Shown here piece after piece: positions 13,601 through 26,072 of a stretch of 64,000 nucleotides of DNA (position 1 is its first letter; each line of letters starts with the position of its first letter). Both the position numbers and the translations under genes were made by a program. The notes under the pieces were generated by a model. The model was given only the letters and a program-made list of their open reading frames with translations. It did not search any database and was not told where the DNA came from. Source of the DNA: Cyanoderma ruficeps (taxonomy: Eukaryota; Chordata; Aves; Passeriformes; Timaliidae); contig VZDJ01004378.1 of assembly GCA_008694505.1 (NCBI GenBank), forward strand, positions 13,312,898 to 13,376,897. Direction: 5' to 3'.

Positions 13601-15549
13601 GTGCCCTAGAACAGAAAGTGTGTTAATGTGCTAATGTCTCACCCCAGGTCAGGCACTGTGCAAACTGTGGTGTGCAGTGGGCAGCTTGGGGACACACTGT
13701 GCTTTCTTCTCATACAATATAACAACTATTCACAATCCAGTGTTAAAACTTGCATTGCTTAGGATTACTTGTCTCATTCTGAACATATCCAGGCAACATT
13801 TAAGTTATCATATGCATTTCTATACAGTAATCTTATTATCATTCATATTACCTGTCTTCAGCTTTGCATGTAAGCCCATATTAAAAATAGGTTCAGTCAG
13901 TGGCAATATAAATATCAAGGCATTTATCAGCATTTGCTGAAAAATTAGCACCCACACTGGCTCTGAAAATATAATAAGTGAAGACATCTTTAGACCTACC
14001 TGAGAACCAAAATACTGTCCTGCTCAACTAGTTCACATGAAATTAGAGCAGGCTGGTATCTGTCCAACATTGGCTGAAGCACCAGGTTTAGACAGTGTAG
14101 AAACTTTGAGAAGATCACGAAGATCAAACTTGGAAGAGAAGATCAAGGCTGTGGTTGTGGCACCAGGAGGCATCTGTGCACATGGATGACTGTTGCCTAG
14201 GAGTGAACTGGCTCTGAATGAACTGTATCCCACCTGAAGACACAAGACTCATAAATGCTGTCTGCTTTCTTCTGCAACATTTAGTGCCCATTACTGTTCA
14301 GCATGAAAGAAGAGGTTTCTTGATATATGCATAAGGCATTACTCTAAACAATTATCAGCATATTTAGTTAACACATCACTTAACTTTTGACCAAGGAAAG
14401 AAGTGGTATCAGCACCTGTGGTTCATTGACCAAAGACTGACAAGAATTGTACTTATCTCTCATGAGGCTATATTGCATTTTTTCTTGATTGCAGGAAAAG
14501 CAATTTTTCTGAAAGTAATTTAATACCCTGCAATTGTTCCTACTCACTGCTCACTCTTTATCTGTTTTGCTGTTAATTAGAAGATCACATTTTTTAAAAG
14601 ATATCATATCACTTCCAGTTACAGTTATAAACTTCACCCAAGGGATGTGATTTCTCATGTTGATCTCAAACCAGGCATGGACAGATAAGCCAACGTCATT
14701 TACTACGCTCGTAAGCGCAGAAAAAAAAATAAAATTCTGTTGGTGTAGTAAGCTCCTCTTTTAAGTACCACAACCTCCAGTTGGGGGACCCAAATGAAAT
14801 ACTTTAGCATATATGTCAAAAGAGGAGAGTGAGTATTTGCAACAGAAGAGTTGTCATTCAGGATGGCAGCACAGCACAGAATTCTGACATTGAACTGTTC
14901 TTTTTAAGATAGGCCCCACACACTGTAAGCAACCAGACTGAATGTTGAGTGTTTCCACAGTCTCTCATGAATTTCTAATTGGTAACTAATGATGGATTGT
15001 TACCTGCACATAATGAAGTTACTTTCCACAGGGTTATAGTGTGAGCAGACATCTGATAATGTGCGTAAGTGAAAGAGAGTCATAAAAATTAGAGTGTTAG
15101 GTGATAGGACTCTTTGAGGTAAACAAATTCCTTTTCTTAGAGATAGTTTTATTTGAATTAAATTTTTAACAGACAGCAAAAATCGATCCATTGGAAACAA
15201 GCATTTTGGCACATGGCTCTTGTTTACACTATGTGTAAGCAATGCAAATTGTCTTAAAGGGAATGAATATTCTATTTGCATCCACTTCACATCAGCTTTA
15301 TACTGCCAGACTGGTATAAAGTCTTGCCTTTGGAAATCCTTGAAGAAATTTCCGAAGATCTTAAGGGAAAATACACTATATTTACATTGGCTTTCATAAG
15401 ATAGGAAGCTAAACTTAATAGGTATTATCTTTAATACTTGCTTCCTCAAGGTAAAATATAGGAAGTACAACAGAAACAAATATCAAATCAAAATACATTT
15501 GGAGTCAAAATGTCACCCAAGCAGTTAGTCAAGAAAGTTGTAAACCTCT
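10681..15549. other. Unique AT-rich non-coding interval
   Basis: No recognisable exon or mobile element. The longest open frame in the window lies here (15000-15479, minus, 159 codons), but its predicted product is a hydrophobic/basic mixture with no domain I recognise and no flanking gene structure. I treat it as chance. A poly-T run occurs at about 13137-13150. Confidence 0.55.
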
Positions 15550-15628
15550 GTGTGAAAGTGTGTGTGGGGGGGTTGTTTTCTTTTTGTTTTGGTTTTGTTT
15601 TGGTTTTGCTTTTGTTTTGTTTTGTTTC
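15550..15628. repeat. TG/TTTTG low-complexity tract
   Basis: A short (TG)n and G7 stretch leads into about 50 bases of TTTTG/TTTTGG repeats. The pentamer TTTTG dominates, with single substitutions. Confidence 0.85.
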
Positions 15629-16833
15629 AAATTGTCTTCTAAATGTAGAAGGTATGTGTCATATGTCTGGGGTGATGCGGTAATAATACATTCTAATGAT
15701 CACAGGACATGTACCTGAAGGCATTTTACCTTAGTGTATGATTTCTTCTATTTCTGCTGGACTGAGGCATGTAATTTTTTTTTTAGGAGGACTTCACTAG
15801 AAAATGAAAATGTGTTAAAACACATTTCTCCTTTCTTCTTCAATGAAAATGAGAATAAAATAAGTTTACCTTCTGAAAAAACAATATACTGAATCAGTCA
15901 AATATGGTTCATATGGTAAACTAAACAAAAAAATATTGAATGCGTTTTGAAACTTGTTGGTTTTTTAAAAAGAAAATTGAAAGACATCTTGAAAAAGCAG
16001 TAATTTTATTTTATTTCAGATGTCATTGCTGCAAAGTTCAAGTGCATTAAAATGACATCCCCCACTACCCATTACAATGTGTCTGTTGTTCCTTCCCTGA
16101 AAAATCTGTAATCTATCAAATGCTTATAGCACAATACCACAAATTCGGAATTAGGAAGTACAGTATGGAAGATAACATACTTTGAGCTCCAAGATAAAAC
16201 TAAGATCCTTTCCACAGATGAAAATTTTAAAAATGCTTATATTTTTTTAGGTATCAGCCAGGCAAAACATTTTGTTTACTATGTCACACTTAGCTAACAG
16301 ACACTAGAGGGTTTTTAAATTAATTGTCTATCTCTTTCTTATTGGTATGTGTTATTTAAAAAAAATATTTAATAACTTTTATGGGCTTTTATGCCCATAT
16401 TGCCACCCTGAGGTGACAGCATTTTATCAAAATATGAAGTGTTTATTGTGTAAGCTGTGAATTTGTTATTTTACAGTCCTTGAGGACAAAATTTGATCCA
16501 AGTCCACCTTACCCATAAGCTATAGTATGAAAATAAGATAATACTTATCGTGGTTAAAATAAATGCAAAACCTAGGATACTGTAACAATTTGCATAGATT
16601 TCTAGTAGGTCTTCTAGCACCTACATTTTTGAAGTATTTGCATGTTTAAAACACTTCCTCCTGTTCCCATAACCTACCCTCATTTTGTTGCTGCTACTGT
16701 GCAATGCTGGAAAGAAAACAACCCCAAACAGCCGGCTTCTGAATGATGGAACTTAATTTTCAACTACAATCATGTCAGGTCACGTCAGATGGTGTAGAGA
16801 TAACTCTTTTTCTGTTTCATGTTAGGTGTTAGG
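15629..16833. other. Unique AT-rich non-coding DNA
   Basis: No gene or repeat family is visible. A small perfect hairpin, TATGGGC / GCCCATA with a 6-base loop, lies at about 16380-16399. Confidence 0.55.
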
Positions 16834-16896
16834 CTATATATACATACACACACGCACACACACATATATATATGCAAAGCATATATGTATGTATAT
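16834..16896. repeat. Compound TA/CA microsatellite with hairpin symmetry
   Basis: A (TA)n-(CA)n-(TA)n array. ATATACATAC at 16838-16847 is the reverse complement of GTATGTATAT at 16887-16896. An inner stem, ATATATGC (16868-16875) against GCATATAT (16879-16886), closes a 3-base loop. The array could fold into a cruciform or hairpin and should be polymorphic in length. Confidence 0.85.
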
Positions 16897-16959
16897 TCTC
16901 CACAGTATAGTGGATTTGTAATCATCTTGAAGTATCCAGCAACATATGTGGATAGCCTC

Positions 16960-16995
16960 TGAATGCATATAAATATATGAATGCATATAAATATA
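16960..16995 (+). repeat. Perfect 18-bp tandem duplication
   Basis: The unit TGAATGCATATAAATATA occurs twice without mismatch, at 16960-16977 and 16978-16995. It is a local duplication just downstream of the TA/CA microsatellite. The exact identity implies a recent origin or frequent homogenisation. Confidence 0.9.
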
Positions 16996-18469
16996 AATTA
17001 ATTCAAATAATTAGAGCAGTCCATTGCAACTGAAAAATCTTAGAAATGATCCCACCAAAGCTAAGTGTACCAGTTCTAGCCTGGTTTAAAATAAAACAAA
17101 AATCTCTTTGAAGTTACAATTCTTAATCAGAATAGAGTGAAATGAGATATCTAAACATAAGATTAAAATTAATGCCTCATCTTGTATACCCATACACAAC
17201 TAACATGACCTTACATGTTAGAAAATAATTAATGTGGTTTGGTAAGTAATTTTGCAAGAGCACAGATCTGGATTTTCAGATGCTCATTTTGTGCTTTACT
17301 TGGCTCAAACAACTCTACTTTAAAGTCTTGTGCCCATGATGGAATGATAATTGGGTGTTGATGAAAAACATCAATCATCATTATATTGTGATTTGAATTA
17401 TATTCGTTCTAAAGTTGAGTGGTAAGATGTGAAATAAACCGTATGGGTTTGGTGATTGCACTTTAAAAGCTCCTTCATTTCCAGTCCAACTGTGAATCAT
17501 TCTTTAAATCAATAGAGCTTACTGAAACTCTAGGATTACCTGAAAGAGTTTTGAAGAGTTTGTCAGTAAGAAAAAAACAATCCTGACTATTTTCTATTAC
17601 ATATATCTTTGTGTTCCATATCCTCCCGAATACTTCTGAACCCTTAACGTGGACATTTTTCCACCATTCCTACTGGGACAAGCCAGACTGATTTTGAAGT
17701 TTTGTTTAGCAAGTGATTCAGTGGAAGTGTTTTCTAATCAGTAATTTAAATTATTCATGTGGAAAGAAATTAAAATGAAGATAAAACTGCACTAAGTTTC
17801 ATTGATCTTAGGTTTATTTAGGCTAGTTACTTTAGATCATTGGGAGGAAATTAATATTTGTCCATGGTTGAAAACAAGTATATAATTATGTAAAAGAGAT
17901 TAGATAAAGCCAAAATTGCTTTACATGTGAAGCTGTTTTGATTGTTACTTCCATAATAACGAGCCATTAACTACAAGTGTTTCGTTGATCACAAGGACAG
18001 AGATGAGGCTTGTCAGATTTATTCTGATGACTCAGAAAGTCAGAGTAAACATGAGTCTTGCAAACAATGGCTACAAATAATGTAATCAATATTCCTTGCA
18101 GTTATCATGACAGTGTATATATTCAGAAAGGAATGCAGATGATGCTATAGCATACTTAATCCTTGAGGATGAATTTCAGCTGACTGGCCCTTCTGTTTTT
18201 TCCATCCTCTGATGCTGAGACCACAAGGAAAACAGACTAAACAATCATAAAATTTTGTTTTCTCTGCTTAATATTTGTAGGCATCAGAGAGAGAAACTAT
18301 TATGAAGGGGTTTTTTCACTCCAGTGCACAGAAGCACAACAGTGGCATTTTCTGTTACTGCTTTTTCACATCCAGCATGTTGAATCTTCTGAGGGTCTTG
18401 GTGCTAAATAACAAGTGATCAGAGTTTCTGACATTAGGGTGGGATTTCATAGTTCAATAAGGTCTTAAA
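16996..18469. other. Unique AT-rich non-coding DNA
   Basis: No recognisable exon, RNA gene or repeat family. Confidence 0.55.
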
Positions 18470-18493
18470 ATATATACATATATATGTATATAT
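18470..18493. repeat. Perfect 24-bp AT palindrome
   Basis: The half-site ATATATACATAT (18470-18481) is followed at once by its exact reverse complement. It consists of TA steps with one C and one G. It is probably a degenerate TA microsatellite, though perfect symmetry over 24 bases makes cruciform formation possible. Confidence 0.9.
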
Positions 18494-19265
18494 GATGATT
18501 TCAAATACACATTTATGTGTGTCAGAAGGCACAGGAAGGTTCAGAGCTGAAGGAAATTGTTTCATGGAGGAGTTAAGTGTGAAGAGGAGGGATTATCACC
18601 TTAGGCTTTTGTTCTTTGGTGTTCCTACACCATAGAAACTAGGCTGATGTGTGAGAATGAGTCAGAAAGTGTATGACTAGGGAGCTTGGTTGATCAAGAC
18701 CAAATGCAAGACAGCTCAATAATGTAGCAAATAAGTGTGTTGCAATTGATAGAACACAAATACATTTGCAGATGTTGAGGGATTAGTGAACAGTAAAAGT
18801 TATACAAGGGGAATCTTCGTTTTTAACTCCTTACTGAAAAATATATGGGATGTTCACTTTCCCTTTTTCTTCCCCTTGTCATCCATCTTCCCTTGTTCTC
18901 AGTAAAACACTTCTCTTTAACTTCCTCCTCTTTGATTACGGCGTCCTTTTTTTTCCGCTCTGAAAGTATGATCAACATGCCTGGGAATGCGTGGCGCAGA
19001 CTATTGGCTGCAGACCTTCACTTATTTTGCTTACAGAAACTATTGTTAATTGTTACATTCCTCTGCCTCTTTCCTCATGAACACAAACTGCTTTGAAAAT
19101 TATGAAATTAATTAATGATGCCACAAGATTTCTGCTTCATTTTGTTTTATTAAGGGTTTAGAGTAATTTCAGCTTAGGCCAAAAGCTGGAGTTATATGTC
19201 AGGGTCATGTAAATCAGAGATTTAAGCTTTCAGCTTTTAGAAAGCAAGAATTACCTGCTTTGGGA
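18494..19265. other. Unique non-coding DNA
   Basis: Nothing recognisable. An open frame of 83 codons at 18845-19096 has no family character. Confidence 0.55.
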
Positions 19266-19350
19266 GGGAAAACCACACCCCAAACAACAACAAACAAACA
19301 AACAAAAACCCTACAAAACCCCCAAGCAACCCTACAAAAACCCCAAGCAA
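19266..19350 (+). repeat. A/C tract with a 21-bp tandem repeat
   Basis: CAAA/CAAAC words pass into two 21-bp units at 19309-19329 and 19330-19350. Each begins CCCTACAAAA and ends CCCCAAGCAA, and they differ at a single base (C versus A). It is a minimal minisatellite inside an A/C-rich stretch. Confidence 0.85.
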
Positions 19351-22184
19351 TGAACCATCAAAAGCACCCCCACATCCCACCTTTGTACAATGTTGTCAAG
19401 TTTTGCTTTCCTGGACAAATAGACAAAAATGATCCTCAGCTTCTGGTTTGTATGTTACTGCAATTTTCACCAACAGTCTCTGTCCTTTGCTGCATGTATG
19501 AGGCTGTGCACAGCGCCATGTTCTCAGTCCTGTAGAAATTCATCAAATGTTGGATGTGCAGCAAAGTTCTGAATACTGCCAACAGGAAGTGCCTAAGATC
19601 CTCAGAACGATTTAGGCTAGCAGGCAGTTCTCAGTTGCTTCAGACTGGCTCTTCAGAAGAGCTCATTTCTTGCATAACTTTAACAAAAACAAGATTTGGA
19701 ACAGTGATGAAAAACAACAGACTCTGATTGACCAGACTTTCAAGATACCAACCAAGATCTAAACTATTCATATAACGGCCATTTAGTCTGAATCTAAGCA
19801 GAGGCTGAGCTTGATTTAAGACTCTAAGTATATGAGTATCTTATATAAGTTTCTAAGTAAGAGTATATGACTCTAAGTTTCTTAAATATGTTGATTTCCA
19901 AGTTTTCTCTGGCTAGATAAGGAAATGTTTTCATTAAGACTAAGTCATGAGTTTGAATACTAGGCTTTCTTCCATGTATTGGCATGAACTTGAAGTTCTA
20001 ACTTGAAAATAATTTATTAGCTATTCTCTAGAGGCATATGTGTATAATTTCTATGCCTAGGCATGCTAAACCCTGGCAATTCTGGTTTTATTTATCTGGA
20101 CTGAGTTTTACTGTATTCCTTTAGGTCATATTATCCTGCTTGTATATTGCATGTAGTTTGTTTTTTCAAGTGATGTATTAAACTAGGCTAGCAGAGACAT
20201 GCTCTTATTTCCTTCATATGAAAGAGGAATGTAGGGAGACCCAACCAAACTCACCCACTGTGGTTTGTTGCAGTGACATTACAGATCCAGGTAATGACCT
20301 GTAGAGGAGTTGGTTGTGTTTTAACCAGTAATCATGATACCATTATTTTATATATTTTCAATGCTATAAATAGTAAGAGATTAGTCACCTTACATTATTC
20401 CAAAATATAATTTAAAAAGGATTTGAGGATAGAAATTCAGTCCCAAAAAATGATTCTAAAAATACCATTCAGGTTTTTAATGAGTTCTGCTATTTTTGCA
20501 AAGTCTGAGCAAATGACATCTCTGTATTTTTCAAAATATAATAAATCAAATTAAGATATCCACATTTTTTCCCATATCTTTTTAAGCAATCTTCATTTTC
20601 TCAAAAAATAAAGAACAAACCCATAGTGAAAAGCTGAGACTGAAAAAGCAAGATGATGGGGACAAGGGAAAGAAGACTTTGTTTAAGAAACATTTGTTTC
20701 CGTGTATTCAAGCCTGCATTAAGTGCTTGGCCTGTTTACCTATCTGTAAAAACAGTCAAAATGCCCCAAGGTGTTAAACCAAATATGTCAGCAAATACTA
20801 GGAGTCAGGTGTTTAGTGCTCTGGGTGTGTGGATGCTTGAGATTTTGGCAGGCACCAGTGAACACTTTCATCACTGCATGGTTCATAATGTGATAAAATA
20901 TGCTGAAAAAGAACAATGGTGGAAACAACAAAATAAATAGACTCTCAGCTTCAATCTGATGTAATTCAAAGTGATCTCAATGTATATTTCTTTTCACCCT
21001 GAATGGTTCAGTCTCCATAAGCTTTAGGCATGTATCTTATAGTCGAGTTTTGAGGATTTAATCAGAGGGTGGCCATAAGCAATTTTTGTATTTCCTTTTT
21101 AAGTATGCAAGGAAATCTTTCCAGCCAGCTGCACTCCTGCTCACAGTTCTTCATTATCTCCACCTTCCAAAGTAGTCTTTACAACCCCGGACTCTTTGGA
21201 GTTTATTGTTCTTGCTCTCCATAGACATATTATTTGCAAGGGTTCTGAGAACATCTTTCTCAGGTTCCTCTCTCAGCTGTAAGATCAGCTGCCTGCAATC
21301 AACTGACAATGCCTGGGGCTGCTTTGAGCACCATGGAAGGAATGAGGGAAGTTTGAGAGCAAGCATCAAGAAACCCCTTTTAACATCTAATATGTGAATG
21401 AAGTTTTAGAGATCCTAAGTGTAAACTACTGTCATTGTAAAGGGATTTTTACCCTCCCTGAGAAAAAAAAATTACTGTATGTTTCCCTTTATCTTGTAGT
21501 CTTTCCTCAGTATTTCCTATTAACTGGCATCATAAAAAGGAAATAAATACACCTATCTGAATATACTATAAGTTTTCCCAAATATCAGTGTAAAGGCTGT
21601 AGAACAGGGAATGAAAACAGATATAACAGCTAAATAAAAGGTAGGATGAAAGAGACAATCACTGAGAAGCAACATCAATCAGGTTATTTTTAGTAGACCA
21701 TAGGAGGCCAACTGAACTTTTTAGGATACAACATTGCAGGTTAGGTGGTGTTAGGGTATGAATTGCTAGGTACATTCTGCTGAAAAGATTGTTTCTAAAA
21801 CTTTGCACGGAATTTTTTTGCGAAGCAATTTTTGTGATGAGGAGCTTTTTTACATGGACACACTCTTGCTCATTTCAAAGCAAACTGGTTCAGCATATAC
21901 CTTCAAAGAGTAGTTGACACAGACATATCCTCACCTGCCAAATGTGCTACAGCAGTGTTCCTGCTGGAAAAGGTGTGGAACTGGCAACCAAGAACAGTGA
22001 CACTTTAAACCACAGAAAGCCGATTCACCTGTGATCTCCTCTCAAAGCCCTAACACATCTGAAGAATTGCAGTGGAAATAACTATAGCCCAGCATAGATA
22101 GTGTGGGGAGCTCAATTCCAGGTCCATGTGCTGTCTTTGGGCGAAATGTGTGTCAGCTGGAGGCTGGAAGGAACTGTGAGTGTC
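19351..22184. other. Unique non-coding interval
   Basis: No recognisable exon or repeat. The last 200-300 bases before 22185 may be very degraded CR1, but I could not align them to the family with confidence. Confidence 0.5.
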
Positions 22185-22432
22185 TTAGTGGGCAAGGGAA
22201 GATCTAAGGATGTCACCCATCTAGGCTACGGGACAGTCTGTGACATGATCCCCCAATAACATTATTCTCTCTAAATTGTAGAGAGATGCATTTGATGGAT
22301 GGACTCTTTGGTGGGTAAGAAATTGGCCGAATGGTCACAATTCAATGTCTGGATGGAAATCAGTGTTGAGTGGTGTCCCTGGGGTCTTTACTGGCACCAG
22401 TACTGTTCAATTAATCTTCATCACTGGAGACC
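22185..22432 (+). mobile_element. CR1 LINE fragment, internal reverse-transcriptase region
   Basis: The piece reads as decayed CR1 ORF2. In order it shows a block like CR1's GGATGTCATCTACCTGGACT, then TTCTCTCTAAATTG followed by GAGAGATGCATTTGATGG, then the TGGACTCTTTGGTGGGTAAG segment, and GAGTGGTGTCCCT just before a CACCAGTACTGTTCAA block. In intact CR1 these encode the central reverse-transcriptase region, including the conserved SGVPQGS-like stretch. Several small deletions and stops break the frame, so nothing here is translated. It lies on the same strand as the next CR1 piece, 1.65 kb downstream, and upstream of it in CR1 order. Identification rests on remembered CR1 consensus sequence. 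Confidence 0.8.
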
Positions 22433-24081
22433 TTTAAAGATAGACTTGCTTTCACTTCCTGCTCAGGATGTTTTATGTCTAGTACATCCCAAAGGTTGGA
22501 TCAATACATAAATGTTGTGTAAGGCGTAAGTATTCTATGTGACTTCATTACATGATGGTTAATTTTTTAGGGGTTTTAGCCTTTTCTTTTTTTCTTGGTG
22601 TCTGTAATTGTCCTTTGACAATGATAAAACTAGCAGGAAAAATAAAATAAAAATAATTAGCACAGCCAGTGTATCTGCAATTTTCCTAAAGTTTATTTTG
22701 AAGGGCCTTGCTGAAGTTCAGAAAAAAAACCACCCCAGACATAAATAAAGCTGGGTTAACATGGAAAAGTCAATCTCTTCCCACCAGTGGGTGAAAAGTT
22801 TTGAGGTTACTAGTATTCAGAAATCAGAATCAGATTATGATATGATGCTTGTGTCATACAATGTTTACATTTGGAGTCATTCACAGAATAAGAGGAAACC
22901 ATTCACACTGTCATATGTACTGCTTCTTTGACTGACCATTGTATTTATCTATAGTATAGTGGGTAGGTTTTCAGTCCTAAATTAATTAGACAACCTCTAC
23001 TTTCACATGAAAGAGGGTCATTATGTCCCTTAGTTTTAGCTTCTATATAACACAGAACAGAATTTTTCACCATGTAATTTACTTCATATTGCAGATAATC
23101 TTTTTTGATGTCCATTATTTTAGAAAATCATTGAAACCAGATTTTAAGGCTTGATATGATAGAGAGGATATTACCCCATACTGTACTGTATTTTGCTGGT
23201 GATCTATCAACCTTGTTTTTAAATATGTGCAGTAATGAGTAAGGCTTCAGAGCTATAACTTACTCTTAATGTGTTGTCATTGCCTTGTGTAATCAATACA
23301 AGCCAGGCTAACATCTTCCTCAAATGTAGACCCTAAGTTCCGAAGGTAATGTGTAGTGATAGAATAAAGTACATCTCTCACCTGGATGCACGTTCCATGT
23401 AATCACTAATACATAATCCCATGTGCTTCTTGTTATTTTTTGCCCAATTCTATAGTCTTTAAGGAGAAATGTATTCACCCACTTAAATATCTTAAAAATA
23501 AGGATGATGAGTCATGCCTAAATAAACAGATGCTCCAGTATACCTTGGGGTGAGTACATCAGTCAGAATATTCATTATCACATAATATGCAACCACATTA
23601 TCTTCATCTGTTCCTGTGGTGTATTCCCGGGAAACCTAGGCAACATTACATTCCGCCAAGAGATCACTGGATTCAAAGCAGATTCATCAAATCTTCACAA
23701 TCCCTTTTTGAAGAAATGAAACGTACATAAACCATTCTAAAATAAGCAAAACCAAACATTATAGGCTTTGTATTAAATACATTTAAGCACAATTTTGCAA
23801 TAATTTTCTCTACTACCATGAAGAAGATCTTATTACGGCAAATCCAGGTGATGATTTTTGAAAAATAACCTATGAAAAAATGTGAGGATCTTCAGGAGGA
23901 GTGTGTATTCAGAATATTCGAGATAATAATCCTTTCTGTGAAATTCAGGTAAAATGTGGCACTGAGATCCTAAATAAACTTCATAGGCTTGCCTTCTTTT
24001 CCCTCATTGCAGTTTCCTTTTCTATTTCTGAATCTCAAGACTGAAATACTAGTTTATATAGTTGTTTATAGAGTTTCTAGC
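22433..24081. other. Unique sequence between two collinear CR1 pieces
   Basis: About 1.65 kb of AT-rich DNA without recognisable repeat identity. In an intact CR1 the flanking pieces would be only a few hundred bases apart, so this is either an insertion into one CR1 or ordinary DNA between two independent copies. I saw no obvious terminal repeats or target-site duplication at its edges. Confidence 0.5.
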
Positions 24082-24839
24082 TGCTCGAGCATGAAGTTCA
24101 GCAAAGCGAAGTGCAGGGTCCTGCACCTGGGATGTGGCAGTCCCAGACACACCTACAGGGCTGTATGAGAGCAGCCTGTGGAGAAGGACCTGGGAATGAT
24201 GGCTGATGAAAAACTCAACATGAGCTGGCAGTGTGTGCTAGCAGCCTACAAAGCCTGGCTGCATCAAAAGGACCATGGCCTTGAAGGAGGCAATTCTTCC
24301 CTTCTATTCTACTCTGCTGGGACCCCACGTGTAGTACTGCATCCAGCTCTAGTGCCCCCAACATAAGGAGAACATGGAACTGTTGGAATGAGTCCAGAGC
24401 AGGGCCATCAGGTTGGTCAGGGGGCTGGAGCACCTCCCCTATGAAGACAGGCTGGGAAAGTTGGGGCTGTTCATCCTGGAGAAGAGACCTCAGAGCAACC
24501 TTCCAGTGTCTGAAGGGGCCCACATGGAAGCCAGACAGAGACTTCTTACCAGGAATTGCAGTGATAGGACAAGGAGTAATGGGTTCAAACTGCAACAGGG
24601 CAAATTTAGGCTAGATATACAGAAGAAATTCTTTACTGTTAGGGTGGTGAGGCACTGGAATATCTGCCCAGAGGAGATGCAGATGCCCCATCCCTGGGAG
24701 GGTTCCAAGGCCAGGTTTTATACAGTCTTGAGCAATCTAGTCTAGTGGAGGTATCCCTGGCCATAGCAGATGTCTGTGGGACTAAACATTTTTTAAGGCC
24801 CATTAACATTCTGTGGTTCTATGATTTTATGATTCTATG
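24082..24839 (+). mobile_element. CR1 LINE, 3' end with octamer tail
   Basis: This is the clearest CR1 copy in the window. It opens with ATGAAGTTCAGCAAAGCGAA and GGTCCTGCACCTGGG, the start of the C-terminal part of ORF2. It continues through GAGAAGGACCTGGG, TCTACTCTGCTGGGACCCCAC, GGGGCTGGAGCACCTCCCCT, TATGAAGACAGGCTGGG and CTGGAGAAGAGA. The 3' part GGTGGTGAGGCACTGGAATA is followed by the GCCCAGAGGAGATGC block, and the copy ends in the CR1 octamer tail (TTCTATGATTTTATGATTCT). The 5' part of CR1 is absent, as usual for copies truncated during reverse transcription. Frameshifts and small deletions, for example around 24270-24300, break ORF2. Open frames of 110 and 126 codons inside it, on opposite strands, are remnants or shadows of the element. 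Subfamily not assigned. Confidence 0.95.
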
Positions 24840-25913
24840 TGCAGTTAGGCTCTTGTACATACGTGATGGCAAATTCTACTTTCATACTGATATTTTTGAA
24901 GTTATGCCAGATTTGTACAAATATGATCAAGAATCAGAAGTTATACATCACCCTATACTATGAATGGTATATACATTTGGATTCAAATTATTTTGCTGTA
25001 AAGGTCATGAAGCACTTTTTTGATTATCAAGAAGGTGATAATATTTTTCATGTCAAGCTTTGCGGGTGCAAAAGAGTTTGTGGGAGGAGAAATAATGAGG
25101 AGGGAGATCAAGTTATGATTACAGATAATTGTGTATAATTTAAGTGAGTGTCCTTCAGCCAAAAGTTTTTCTCAGTATCCAAATGCAAGATAGTGTAGCT
25201 GGAAACCAAGAGTACAGGTGAGCATGTAAGAAGACAGAAAACTATCTTGGAAAACAATGAAGCACATAACATATGCACATAAGATTTGAGCATTCAGAGA
25301 AATTTATCTTTTGATATGAGTAACTTATGAATGAAAGGCTATGGCAAAAAGAATCCATGTGAATCTTAGTTATTAAGAGATAACCAATACACAAGATGGA
25401 AAAAGACAAGCACTATTACTTCTATAAATACCACTGTTATATTAGATTAGCACATGAGTGCAATCATCTATACTTGAACACAGCTTTATACATCAGCATA
25501 AGCTTTATACTCTCATCTTCAGGACTGAAATTTTTAATATAAATTAAAAGGAGCTCAGTTTTTGTGAATTAATTTCTTCATAGAAGAAGCCCCTGTGTTC
25601 AGGTGATACTGAGGAAAGCTTTGATACTGAATGAGAAGAAAAATGTTAAAAATTCTAGTGAATGTATCTCAAATCAGGCGAGCTGAACGATAAAGGAAGG
25701 TCCTTTCATAACAGCAGTTAAATGCAGAAGTGGCAGCATATGCAGGATCACTTGGAATTGTCGGAACCAGATTGTAGTTCTTTATTAAGAAAAGGAAGTC
25801 AAACTCCTGCAAGAAAATCTATGAGTGAGGAAATCAGAAATGGCAGATGAGGCAAGTGGTCACAACTGTTTTCTTGATGTTGATATTTTATTCTCCCTTT
25901 TGCGGAAGTCTTT
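24840..25913. other. Unique AT-rich non-coding DNA
   Basis: No recognisable gene or repeat between the CR1 tail and the target-site duplication of the solo LTR. Confidence 0.55.
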
Positions 25914-25918
25914 TCTAC
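25914..25918. repeat. Target-site duplication TCTAC, left copy
   Basis: TCTAC directly precedes the TG of the LTR and is repeated exactly at 27364-27368 after the terminal CA. A 5-bp duplication is common for class III (ERVL-like) avian elements and for some others, so it supports insertion by an integrase without fixing the class. Confidence 0.85.
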
Positions 25919-26066
25919 TGTTGTGGTTTAGGTTTGCTTATGTGAGTCACAGCACCATTTGTGTAGTGGTTTTACATTTGCCGAATTTGTTTGCTAATTG
26001 AGAGAGAGGATTTTGGGAGAAAAAGGCAAAAAAGGAGGCTCAACTTAGAAGCAAAACCAGATGGAT

Positions 26067-26072
26067 TTTATT
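26067..26072 (-). promoter_or_regulatory. Putative LTR polyadenylation signal AATAAA
   Basis: TTTATT on the plus strand is AATAAA on the minus strand, within ATTTTAATAAAATCC. Its position close to the downstream end of the LTR fits a retroviral R/U5 poly(A) signal. Given the base composition it could be coincidental. Confidence 0.5.

Noticed and set aside
15000..15479. Longest open frame in the window (159 codons, minus strand)
   Set aside because: No recognisable domain, no neighbouring exon structure or promoter, and a length reachable by chance in 64 kb read in six frames.
24215..24745. 110- and 126-codon frames on opposite strands
   Set aside because: They lie within the CR1 copy and are remnants or shadows of broken ORF2.
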